Under the pieces are notes generated by a model, which worked only from the letters and a program-made list of their open reading frames with translations, did not search any database and had not been told where the DNA came from. A stretch of DNA of 45,329 nucleotides, from positions 1 to 45,329 of the forward strand of contig CANIWJ010000017.1 in assembly GCA_947471035.1 (NCBI GenBank). The letters run 5' to 3'. Each line of letters starts with the position of its first letter. Positions within the stretch are counted from its first letter, which is position 1. A program made the position numbers and the translations under genes. Shown in pieces: positions 1 to 6,855 of this stretch. This stretch comes from Verrucomicrobiota bacterium (GTDB lineage Bacteria; Verrucomicrobiota; Verrucomicrobiia; Opitutales; Opitutaceae).

Positions 1-28
1 ATCCTCATTCATCGTAGGCCTCACCAAC

Positions 29-817
29 TCACTCGTTCGCTAACTTCACCCGAAAAAAGATTCTCGGACGCGAAGATTCAGCACTCCGGTTCCAAATCAG
101 GGTGTTCACGTTGTTCCCCGCCAGTTTCGTGCTTCCAGGGACCACCGACCATGTTGCGAGGTCGGTTGATTCCTCCAGCACATACAAATTATTCCGGCGT
201 TCCGTGGTGTAGCTGATTCCAAAAGTTCCCCCTGAAAGCGATAGAGTCGGTGCCTTGGCTCCGATTCCGTCGTCGTCCTCGCGAATCATGAGGTTCCACA
301 GATCAAGGGCGGCGCTTCCCGCTTGGGAGCTGGCACGAAGTTCGAATTCTTGGCCTTTTTCTATTACGACGTCGATTCGTCCGGTGTCGTTTTCGTTCGA
401 TGAGAGTGCGGCCAGTGGCACCCAAGTTTCGCCAAGTCGATAGGCGGCGTCGCGTGTCCCGCTGGGCTCAAAGTAATGTCCCAAACTCCAATTGGCGATG
501 AAGCGGGTGCGGCTTTGCGCTTTAATCGAAATCCGAGTTGAGGCCGATGACGTGGAGTTCGAAATCAAGCGAATGGAGCTGCCGGTGAATGAAATGTAGC
601 CGGCATCACCAATCTGCTCCGGGCTGATGGCCACGGTCCATCGGTCAAGGGGGCCGTTCGTCAGGGAAACAGAGCCCGTGCGGTTGTTGGAGAAATAGCT
701 CGGAAAGCCCGAGCTATAATCTGCTCGGTCTGAGGGAAAACCTGCCGCTGTCGCCAACGAGGAAGAGCACACCAAACCCAAACAAAGACTGATAACATTC
801 CTCATAGTGATCTTCAC
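29..817 (-). CDS. Exported hypothetical protein, 262 aa
   Basis: I recognise no named family. The N-terminus is a clear Sec signal peptide (hydrophobic residues 8-24, likely cut after SLATA-A). The mature part is rich in Ser, Thr and aromatic residues and looks all-beta. The last 60 residues have the form 'LYVLEESTDLATW...FFRVKL', a C-terminal pattern I associate with exported Verrucomicrobiota proteins; that association is from memory. It is the last of four leftward genes (2677-3903, 1352-2557, 833-1207, this one) and lies only 15 bp after its upstream neighbour, so it is probably the distal gene of the operon starting at the XRE operator near 3903. Function unknown. Confidence 0.7.
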   Translation of the reverse strand: MKITMRNVISLCLGLVCSSSLATAAGFPSDRADYSSGFPSYFSNNRTGSVSLTNGPLDRWTVAISPEQIGDAGYISFTGSSIRLISNSTSSASTRISIKAQSRTRFIANWSLGHYFEPSGTRDAAYRLGETWVPLAALSSNENDTGRIDVVIEKGQEFELRASSQAGSAALDLWNLMIREDDDGIGAKAPTLSLSGGTFGISYTTERRNNLYVLEESTDLATWSVVPGSTKLAGNNVNTLIWNRSAESSRPRIFFRVKLANE

Positions 818-832
818 CGGCTCGGTTCGGTT

Positions 833-1207
833 TTACCCTTGGGATTCCACCATCGCCTGTTCGATCTGCTCTTTGAGATGATTCAGTTCGGCCGGCTTAC
901 CCATATAGGCCTGGACCGAGCCGGACGACGTGTCGAAATTCAGGTGGTGGAGATAGAGGCCGAGCTTGATTGAGACCAAGATCATGCCGATACCAGCCAG
1001 CACCACATACCACGTGTCCGGCAAAAAACACGATCCGAGCATGGACGCGGTTAATCCACCCAGGACCAGCATCAATGATAAGCCGTTAGGGGACTTGGTG
1101 ACGCGAACACTGGCGATGTTGCGCAAAAAATAAGTGGTCCCACCGAACCCGACCTTGGATGTCGTGATGGAGATGTTGGCGCTCTGATAGATGATTTTTT
1201 CAGCCAT
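833..1207 (-). CDS. Small two-TM membrane protein, DUF6232-like
   Basis: A 124-residue protein. The N-terminal 40 residues are a polar beta-rich stretch containing 'YFLRNIASVRV'. Two adjacent hydrophobic helices follow (about residues 43-62 and 66-86), then a soluble C-terminus ending in an amphipathic helix (LKEQIEQAM). This order matches what I recall of the DUF6232 family of small bacterial membrane proteins of unknown role; the assignment is by memory of pattern only. The gene sits between the SHD1 gene 1352-2557 (144 bp gap) and the exported protein 29-817 (15 bp gap), all leftward. Confidence 0.6.
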   Translation of the reverse strand: MAEKIIYQSANISITTSKVGFGGTTYFLRNIASVRVTKSPNGLSLMLVLGGLTASMLGSCFLPDTWYVVLAGIGMILVSIKLGLYLHHLNFDTSSGSVQAYMGKPAELNHLKEQIEQAMVESQG

Positions 1208-1351
1208 GGTTTCGGAATTTTAAAATGGGTTGAGGAGGAAAACCGGAGACACCGAGATCACTGTGCGTTTTCGCTCGCGGGTGCTTGAAGTGATCGGAGG
1301 TTAAAAGGTAACCGGACTCGTGAAGGGCGGAGGGCTTGCGTCGTGGCCGAC

Positions 1352-2557
1352 TCACTCGGTGTAGGTCTTCGTGGAGCCGTCCCATTTCAGTTTGCTCAGG
1401 CGGGCAAGAATCCAGGCGGCGGTCTCGGCGGGATCACCGGGAGGAGCATCGGTGACGGATTTCATCCGCTTCGCATAATGCTTGGCCAACCGGGTGTCAT
1501 CGGTCGCTCCCTTCAGTGCGGCATCGTCGAAGGTGCGGAGATATTTTGCGACGATCTCAAGCGCCGTGATTTCACCGGCCTCCATCGCGGCCGCCGCCAA
1601 CTCAAGCGAAGGCCTGGCTCCCCGCTGCTTGGCCCAGAGTTGTCGGATAAAGTCGGTATCGGGGTTGGCGCCCGACTGAGAACGGACGGCAAACCCCAGA
1701 AGGTATTCGGTCTTCGGTTTGGAAAGCAGGGCCAGCAGCGCTTCACGCACCTTGGGATTCCGAGAGCTGGCCGCGAGCATGATCATGTCCACATCTTGTC
1801 GCCCATAACCGCCGTAGGGCCGGTAGTTCCTGAGATGCGTGGCCAGTGATTCCGCCGCGTCTTCGTCCCACCGCTTCTGCTTAATCAGGCCTGCCAGACT
1901 TACGTTTTTGGCGAACGCGGCGATGACCAGCGCCTTGTTCTCATCGGTCGCCAAGGAAACCAACGCCGGTTCAATCGCGCCAGAAACACCATGCGGAACC
2001 AACGGCGATACGTCATCTTCACGCGCGGCAATCACGCGATTTATCTCATCAAGGAGGATATCAAGATTGGATGAACCAAAGTTGGAAACGACCAGAGTCA
2101 GTTCCCGACGTCCGATTTGATCGTTGAAATCCAGCTCAGTCGCGAAAACCAACACCCGTCGGATGTATTTCCGGATTTCGGCCTCAGAGGCCACGGTCGG
2201 AGCCGGCAGTTTTTTAAGCGCTGGCGTGTCGAGATCCGCTGGGACCTGCGGCAACTCCCGGACGCCACGAGCCCTAGCAGGAGGAGAGGCCGAAGACGCC
2301 ACCGACTTGGGCGTTTCCGCAGAAATTGGTTCAATGGTGCGGACAAACTTTTGATCCTCTTCGGACAGTAACCTCAGCGGCACTTCCAATACGCTATCGT
2401 CGTCCTTCTGGAGTTTCACCACTCCACCGGAAGCGGAGATAAACTTTGCACGAATCGAGGTTCCAGCCGAGCTGGTCCACGTCCGCAGCTCCGTGGTTTC
2501 AGACGCAGCCAATGCGGTGGCCAATAAAAGTCCCGCTCCGATCAGTCTCATTTTCAT
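1352..2557 (-). CDS. Exported SHD1-domain protein with helical repeat body
   Basis: A 401-residue protein with a signal peptide (MKMRLIGAGLLLATALAAS). An SHD1 (SLA1 homology domain 1)-like beta domain follows directly at about residues 22-72 ('LRTWTSSAGTSIRAKF ... VPLRLLSEEDQKFV'). SHD1 is common in exported Planctomycetes and Verrucomicrobiota proteins; its bacterial role is not established. The rest is almost entirely predicted helix, with leucine/alanine-rich segments that could form HEAT-like repeats. No catalytic motif is visible. The neighbour 2677-3903 has the same SHD1 domain at the same place, so the two genes are partly paralogous. The gap to that gene is 119 bp, with no obvious terminator. 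Confidence 0.75.
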   Translation of the reverse strand: MKMRLIGAGLLLATALAASETTELRTWTSSAGTSIRAKFISASGGVVKLQKDDDSVLEVPLRLLSEEDQKFVRTIEPISAETPKSVASSASPPARARGVRELPQVPADLDTPALKKLPAPTVASEAEIRKYIRRVLVFATELDFNDQIGRRELTLVVSNFGSSNLDILLDEINRVIAAREDDVSPLVPHGVSGAIEPALVSLATDENKALVIAAFAKNVSLAGLIKQKRWDEDAAESLATHLRNYRPYGGYGRQDVDMIMLAASSRNPKVREALLALLSKPKTEYLLGFAVRSQSGANPDTDFIRQLWAKQRGARPSLELAAAAMEAGEITALEIVAKYLRTFDDAALKGATDDTRLAKHYAKRMKSVTDAPPGDPAETAAWILARLSKLKWDGSTKTYTE

Positions 2558-2676
2558 GATGGATTTTGGTTTGGTTGGAGGTTGGACGAAGAAGCGGGAG
2601 GGGGAGCTGGGTGGTGACGGCTAGGTTTCGCCGGGGCTCCTTTGGCCGCGGCAGAACCCGATCCCGGCCGCTCGTC

Positions 2677-3903
2677 TCAGCGTGGTTCGGAGGTGAGGCG
2701 AATGCTGGGCAGTGAAAATTTATCATTACGTTTGATCACCCAATTTTCGGTCGCTCTTCCCATGGTAAGATCGCTTTTCGTCCAAGTCCCGTTGGCCAGT
2801 TTGAGACTTTGAATGATGTTGGTGGAGGGCTCGCGGTAGAAAGCCACCGCAAGGCAGTCCTTGCTTTGGGGGATAATGACGAGTGCGGCGCTGTGCAGCG
2901 CCGTGCGAATTAGCCTTGGTCCATTTTGCGCGGTTTTTCGCGTCGCCTTCGCGTTCGTCGTATTCTCGTGGCTATTGCACTCGGTAGACGTGAATTTGAA
3001 CGCCTCTGATTTTTTCAGGGCTCGCTCAAGCTCATCATACGACGTGGCAATCTCGGACCGCTCCAGCAGGGTTCGGACGGTAAGCTTTGTGACCTCGTCT
3101 GAGATTTCATCCTTGGCCAGCGACACGGCATACACCGTTTGGGTTTTCTGGGAGATGTTCTCGTATTTTACCTGGTAGGTTTTTCCCAGGAGGAGGACTT
3201 CGATGGATTTTTTGAAATCGTCATAACCGATGACCATGGTCTGACGCTTCGTCATACCTTTGAATTCGTCCCGCTCTTTGAACCTCAAAAGAAACGGACC
3301 GTTTGTGACCAAGTGGGTTTTGATGTAGTCGAGGGCTTCCTCGTCCGAACTCCAATTGAAGGCGAACACCTTAATGTTCAGGCCAAAGTTCACGAGCATC
3401 TGGGCGGCACTCTCCGTGCTCGATTTTTCTCCGAAGAGTTCCTTGAGATCCTCCTCGTCGAACTCGATGCCGTGGTAGAGCGCGATTTTCAGGGCCGGAC
3501 GTTGGGGTTCCCAATCGCCTCCGAGGTTTTCAGGTTTTTTGATTCGAAAGCTCCGTGGTAGCGATTTTTCCGCGGCGGGCTTTTCCGTGGTCGTGGTTCC
3601 CAGGGCGGACACGGTTTTGGCGCCGAACTCAGTTTGAATCGTGAACTGGTCCGCATTGCTGAACCGGGTGAGCGGCAGCGTGAACGTTTGCCCGTCCTCG
3701 CGGCGAAGCGTCACACTCGATCCCTCAAGTTTTAAGATTTCTGCACGCAGGGAGACGCCTTCATTGCTGGTATAGGTGCGAAACTCGGCTCGGGCGGTGC
3801 CGACGGTAATGAGGCCAAGAAGCGGGAGAAGGGTTCTGAGTTTCACCAGTTGAGGAGTTCGGGTTGAGATCGGATTTTGGGCCGACGCAAAGATACGCGA
3901 CAT
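2677..3903 (-). CDS. Exported SHD1 protein with C39-like domain
   Basis: The longest frame starts at an ATG (3903-3901) embedded in the palindromic operator 3893-3912. A GTG at 3846-3844 is an alternative that would give a textbook signal peptide (V-KLRTLLPLLGLITVGTARA). Residues 40-90 are an SHD1-like domain (FRTYTSNEGVSLRAEI ... LTRFSNADQFTI). The central region ('LVNFGLNIKVFAFNW ... GPFLLRFKERDEF ... QTMVIGYDD') resembles the layout of C39-like papain-fold peptidases, but the usual catalytic His before the GYD motif is Thr-Met and I find no catalytic Cys, so an inactive or binding fold is more likely. It heads the leftward SHD1 gene group and is divergent from the XRE regulator, 44 bp away. 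Confidence 0.7.
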   Translation of the reverse strand: MSRIFASAQNPISTRTPQLVKLRTLLPLLGLITVGTARAEFRTYTSNEGVSLRAEILKLEGSSVTLRREDGQTFTLPLTRFSNADQFTIQTEFGAKTVSALGTTTTEKPAAEKSLPRSFRIKKPENLGGDWEPQRPALKIALYHGIEFDEEDLKELFGEKSSTESAAQMLVNFGLNIKVFAFNWSSDEEALDYIKTHLVTNGPFLLRFKERDEFKGMTKRQTMVIGYDDFKKSIEVLLLGKTYQVKYENISQKTQTVYAVSLAKDEISDEVTKLTVRTLLERSEIATSYDELERALKKSEAFKFTSTECNSHENTTNAKATRKTAQNGPRLIRTALHSAALVIIPQSKDCLAVAFYREPSTNIIQSLKLANGTWTKSDLTMGRATENWVIKRNDKFSLPSIRLTSEPR

Positions 3904-3912
3904 GTCGCGTAT
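3893..3912. promoter_or_regulatory. Operator palindrome O1
   Basis: ATACGCGACATGTCGCGTAT is a perfect 20-bp palindrome covering the ATG at 3903-3901 of the leftward SHD1 gene. On the minus strand TAAATA (3915-3910) lies 6 nt before that A, a -10 position suited to a leaderless transcript. It shares the GCGACATGTCGC core with three other sites in this region and probably binds the XRE protein encoded at 3948-4202. Confidence 0.75.
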
Positions 3913-3942
3913 TTAGGGGGCTTGTTTCGGTTATTGCTTAGC

Positions 3943-3954
3943 GCGACATGTCGC
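3943..3954. promoter_or_regulatory. Operator palindrome O2
   Basis: GCGACATGTCGC is a perfect 12-bp palindrome centred on the ATG (3948) of the XRE gene itself. Its centre is 46 bp from that of O1, across the divergent promoter region. Binding here would block start of the regulator's own gene, so autoregulation is expected. Confidence 0.7.
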
Positions 3955-4202
3955 TTGCTCGAAAAAAGTATGTTCCCCTACGCCGAAATGATCGGAATTT
4001 GATCGGTAAAGCGGTGATGACGATTCGGACCAATCAAAAGCTAACCCAAGAAGATCTGGCCGGCCGGCTCGCCGCCGTGGGCTGGAATGTGTCCCGTGAC
4101 ACCGTGCAGCGGATCGAAAGCGGCCAGCGAGAGGTCACGGACATCGATCTTCGGTTTTTGGCGAAAGGGTTGCGTGTTCCCGTTGGCGAGTTTTTCCAGT
4201 AA
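3948..4202 (+). CDS. XRE-family transcriptional regulator, 84 aa
   Basis: A single-domain helix-turn-helix protein. The HTH_3 (Cro/C1-type) domain spans about residues 22-82 ('QKLTQEDLAGRLAAVGWNVSRDTVQRIESGQREVTDIDLRFLAKGL'), with the typical RIESG turn before helix 4 and no effector domain. Size and layout resemble controller proteins of restriction systems and phage-type repressors. The start codon is inside operator O2 and no Shine-Dalgarno sequence is visible upstream, which fits a leaderless mRNA. Divergent from the SHD1 operon and convergent with the lipoprotein gene. The repeated palindromes around it make it the likely regulator of both leftward groups and of itself. Confidence 0.85.
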   Translation: MSLARKKYVPLRRNDRNLIGKAVMTIRTNQKLTQEDLAGRLAAVGWNVSRDTVQRIESGQREVTDIDLRFLAKGLRVPVGEFFQ

Positions 4203-4224
4203 GGGCGGCGCCTAAGTAGCGCGT

Positions 4225-4518
4225 CTAGTAGGCGGCCTCCTGTATCAGGGCGTTCAACTTGGAACTCATTTCCTTGGCAACGACCGGGGAGAGTCGGTCA
4301 AACTCCGCTTGCGCCCGTTTCCCGTGTTGGGTGTCGGCGTAGTCTTGGGCTACCATCTGATAAACGCCCAGAGCTTCGGATCGACCCTCGGGGGTCTGAA
4401 GCGCCTCCTTTTGCTTGGCGCTAACGAACAGGGTCTCGGCTTCGCGGGACCTTGGGTCTTCCGCGCAGCCCTGAAGGAGCAAGGCGCACAGCGTGATAAC
4501 AACGGTTAGAGTCTTCAT
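4225..4518 (-). CDS. Small lipoprotein, 97 aa
   Basis: The signal peptide ends in a lipobox (LLLQGC, Cys18), so it should be a lipid-anchored exported protein. The remainder (about residues 25-95) is charged and helical with a TPR-like look (SREAETLFVSAKQKEAL ... YQMVAQDYADTQHGKRAQAEF). It is 9 bp downstream of the small membrane-protein gene 4528-4788 and must be cotranscribed with it. Function unknown. Confidence 0.7.
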   Translation of the reverse strand: MKTLTVVITLCALLLQGCAEDPRSREAETLFVSAKQKEALQTPEGRSEALGVYQMVAQDYADTQHGKRAQAEFDRLSPVVAKEMSSKLNALIQEAAY

Positions 4519-4527
4519 GGGTGAAAT

Positions 4528-4788
4528 TTAGCCGACGCGAACGCCCTTGTTGGCTGCGTCTCTCGGGCCCTTGCGAGCGAAACGGTAGATCAAGGCGCCC
4601 AGGAAATTCAGGAACAGGATGACCAAAATCCAAACGATCTTGTTGGTGGAGTCCGTCTCCTTGGTGGCTGCATCAATCAGCATCTGAATCCAGAAAATCA
4701 GTCCGAGCAGGCCGAGTAGGAGAAAAGCGATATTGAGGAAAAGTAGGGTCACGGAAGTAGCTGGTGGCATTAGCTCGATGCGCGACAT
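4528..4788 (-). CDS. Two-TM membrane protein, PLDc_N-like
   Basis: An 86-residue protein with two hydrophobic helices (about residues 14-36 and 50-68) separated by a short polar loop (DAATKETDSTNKI), ending in a basic tail. The 'FWIQMLIDAATKE...KIVWILVILFLNFLGALIYRFARK' pattern matches the PLDc_N / phospholipase D nuclease N-terminal domain, a small membrane domain that often stands alone and has no known enzymatic activity. The first ATG (4788-4786) lies inside palindrome O3; a second ATG at 4770-4768 (residue 7) is an alternative start preceded by GAGC. First gene of a two-gene leftward unit. Confidence 0.7.
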   Translation of the reverse strand: MSRIELMPPATSVTLLFLNIAFLLLGLLGLIFWIQMLIDAATKETDSTNKIVWILVILFLNFLGALIYRFARKGPRDAANKGVRVG

Positions 4789-4793
4789 GTCAC
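4782..4793. promoter_or_regulatory. Operator palindrome O3 (imperfect)
   Basis: GCGACATGTCAC keeps the GACATGTC core of the other operators but has one arm mutated. It covers the first ATG of the 86-residue membrane protein and pairs with O4, 47 bp away. Confidence 0.6.
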
Positions 4794-4820
4794 ATATTTT
4801 ACAGCTCAGGCACGTGTCAA
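4793..4820 (-). promoter_or_regulatory. Promoter between operators O3 and O4
   Basis: On the minus strand a consensus -35 TTGACA (4820-4815) is followed after 16 bp by AATATG (4798-4793) as -10; the alternative AAAATA (4800-4795) would leave only 14 bp. It reads leftward into the membrane-protein and lipoprotein genes and is framed by O4 upstream of the -35 and O3 at the transcription start. Confidence 0.5.
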
Positions 4821-4825
4821 GGAAT

Positions 4826-4843
4826 TGCGCGACATGTCGCGCA
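4826..4843. promoter_or_regulatory. Operator palindrome O4
   Basis: TGCGCGACATGTCGCGCA is a perfect 18-bp palindrome directly upstream of the TTGACA box of the leftward promoter. It has the same core as O1 and O2. Confidence 0.7.
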
Positions 4844-4980
4844 CTCAGGCTTTTGCACCGTCGGTCGTCACCCAGCTGGGTCGATGATTATTCAGGTGAT
4901 CTGTGTTCCGGCGTTTCAGCACCGTGCCAGTCAACCAGACGGGATTCATTCCATGCGACTGATGCCCATTGAATAGCATT

Positions 4981-5009
4981 TTGATGTCGCTTAAACTGAA
5001 TAAAGTAAT
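4981..5009 (+). promoter_or_regulatory. Possible hipB promoter
   Basis: TTGATG (4981-4986), a 17-bp spacer, then AGTAAT (5004-5009), followed by an AAAGG ribosome site at 5013-5017 before the ATG at 5022. The AT-rich stretch stands out from its surroundings. No E. coli-type hipB operator is seen. Confidence 0.35.
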
Positions 5010-5021
5010 TTTAAAGGCATA

Positions 5022-5345
5022 ATGGTGACTCTTACGAATGAAACCGATGTCCTTTCAGCTTTGGCTGCTGGCATTCGGGGTGAGCGCATTCGGCTGGGTT
5101 GGAGACAGGCAGACTTAGCGGAACGGTCGGGGGTGCCCTTGCGCACGCTTCGCAAGTTCGAGACCACCGGACAGATTGGCACCGCCGCTCTAGCCCGTCT
5201 GCTCGTTAGCCTTGGTATGGCGGACAGATTCCTGGAGGGGTGCAAACCGCCGCCGCCAGCCCCTAAGAGCATGGAAGAGTTTCTGGCCTCCAGTATACCG
5301 CCAAGCGTGCGGAAAAGGGTGAGGCTTAAGGCCAGGCAGGAATAA
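5022..5345 (+). CDS. hipB: HipB-type antitoxin, XRE family
   Basis: A 107-residue DNA-binding protein. The HTH domain spans about residues 12-68 ('LAAGIRGERIRLGWRQADLAERSGVPLRTLRKFETTGQIGTAALARLLVSLG'), followed by a Pro-rich linker and a basic tail. Its position six bases upstream of a HipA-like kinase gene (stop at 5345, next ATG at 5352) identifies it as the antitoxin and autorepressor of a HipBA-type toxin-antitoxin pair. AAAGG at 5013-5017 supports the start. It is longer than E. coli HipB (88 residues), mainly at the C-terminus. Confidence 0.85.
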   Translation: MVTLTNETDVLSALAAGIRGERIRLGWRQADLAERSGVPLRTLRKFETTGQIGTAALARLLVSLGMADRFLEGCKPPPPAPKSMEEFLASSIPPSVRKRVRLKARQE

Positions 5346-5351
5346 ACCGCC

Positions 5352-6692
5352 ATGTCTCTCAACGAACCAACTACGCTGAATCTCAGCTACCTGGGACGCC
5401 CCATGGCGACCTTGGCTCACAACGCCCGGGAGCAATCCTATGCACTACAGTTCACCGAGGAGTTTCTTAAAACCGGACACGATCTCTCTCCGGTGCATCT
5501 CCCTGTCGCCCGGGTGGGGGCAGGGCTGCAAGTTTTTCGTCCGGGTTCGACACCATTGCACGCGGGATTGCCGGGACTGATTGCCGATGCGCTACCGGAT
5601 GCGTGGGGTGAACGAATGCTCAAGCATGAGCTGCCGGAACTGCGAACCACGATGGGCAAACTCGCCGCATTGGGGCAGCGTGCGTCAGGTGCGATCTCCT
5701 TTGAGCCTGTGATTGGCCAAGGAGCAGACGAGGCGGTTGGTCGAGTCAGCCTCGCTGCCATTGCCCGGGAAGCGGACGCATTTAGGGCCGAGCCGGTGTC
5801 GCTCGACCGCAATGCCGTCAACCTCGCCCTGGCCCACGCCGGCGGGACCTTGGGCGGTGCCTTTCCCAAGCTCTCCGCCTTCCTGCCCAATACCACCGAG
5901 GGCACGACGCTTTCGCTGCATGAGCTGTTGGTCGGTGGTGCCACGCCGCCTGATCATCAGCCAGTGATCCTGAAGCTGGAGCGGCTCGGCGACGAGACGG
6001 AGGGTGCAGTCGAGTTCGCGTTTTGGCGCATGGCCAAGCGAGCCGGGCTGCGGGTACCGCCGGCTTGGTTGGTGGAGGACGAGGGGCGACGTCACTTTGC
6101 GACGGCACGTTTCGACCGAGTGAAAACCGATACTGGCGTGTGGCGCAGGCTCCATGTTCACAGCCTGAGCGGGATGCTCCACAAGCAAGCCGCCAACGGC
6201 GAAATCGGCTACGAGGAACTCATCCGCTTGGCGCGAGCCCTAGGTGGCGCGCCCGAGGCCAAGGAGGCGTTTCGCCGCATCCTTTTCAATCTGCTCGCCA
6301 CCAACCGCGACGACCACGGACGCAACCATGCCTTCCTCTACTTTGACCAACTTAAGACCTGGCAACTCAGTCCGGCCTACGACCTGAACCCGAATGTCTG
6401 CAACACGTTCATCGCGCTGAATTGGCTCGGTGATATGCGCCTGCCCCGGCGTTTTGACGATGTGCTCCGGCTGGCAGCCGTCGCCGCCTTGGACAAGCGC
6501 GAGGTGCGAGCGATGTTCGCCGAGATCGAAGCGGCGACGGTTGGCGCCTGGGAGCGGGAAGCGGTTGAAGCAGGCGTATCGGGTTATTCGATACGGGCGT
6601 GGGGTCATGAGATCCAGCAGCAAACCGCCGAGTTGCGGGCCGACTTTGAAGCTACTGGCCGCAGCCGGCGCGGGGCCAAGCCAGCCCTTTAA
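5352..6692 (+). CDS. hipA: HipA-type serine/threonine kinase toxin
   Basis: 446 residues, about the length of E. coli HipA. The N-terminal domain (about 1-110) contains 'GLPGLIADALPDAWGERML', and the kinase domain follows. Visible kinase features are GGTLGGAFPK (164-173) at the P-loop region, Lys208 in VILKLE, the catalytic motif N-R-D-D-H-G-R-N-H (318-326, Asp320 expected as base) and SPAYDLNP (340-347) in place of a DFG motif. Known HipA enzymes phosphorylate glutamyl-tRNA synthetase or related targets and stop growth; the target here is unknown. The P-loop differs from the usual SxPGGAQPK form. Part of its 3' end is repeated, diverged, at 8979-9059. Confidence 0.88.
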   Translation: MSLNEPTTLNLSYLGRPMATLAHNAREQSYALQFTEEFLKTGHDLSPVHLPVARVGAGLQVFRPGSTPLHAGLPGLIADALPDAWGERMLKHELPELRTTMGKLAALGQRASGAISFEPVIGQGADEAVGRVSLAAIAREADAFRAEPVSLDRNAVNLALAHAGGTLGGAFPKLSAFLPNTTEGTTLSLHELLVGGATPPDHQPVILKLERLGDETEGAVEFAFWRMAKRAGLRVPPAWLVEDEGRRHFATARFDRVKTDTGVWRRLHVHSLSGMLHKQAANGEIGYEELIRLARALGGAPEAKEAFRRILFNLLATNRDDHGRNHAFLYFDQLKTWQLSPAYDLNPNVCNTFIALNWLGDMRLPRRFDDVLRLAAVAALDKREVRAMFAEIEAATVGAWEREAVEAGVSGYSIRAWGHEIQQQTAELRADFEATGRSRRGAKPAL

Positions 6693-6795
6693 AAAGGGCG
6701 GCCCGTTTCCCTGCAGTCGGTGACCATATCTACAGCCGCGCTCTTTCTCGCCGCTAGACTCTGCGTTAATCATATCCAGGCGACGGAAACCTAAA

Positions 6796-6818
6796 TTTAA
6801 GCGGTTTTTCCGCTTAAA
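6796..6818. repeat. Perfect 9-bp inverted repeat before rloA
   Basis: TTTAAGCGG - TTTTT - CCGCTTAAA lies between hipA and the AAA ATPase gene, 37 bp before its ATG at 6856. No T-run follows, so it is a weak candidate for a rho-independent terminator of hipA and more plausibly an operator or 5' leader hairpin of the defence pair. A second hairpin (GCCCTTT/AAAGGGC, 6684-6699) overlaps the hipA stop. Confidence 0.55.
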
Positions 6819-6855
6819 ACTGGCCAAGTGTGCCTTGTTATGCTTAATTCCCCAA

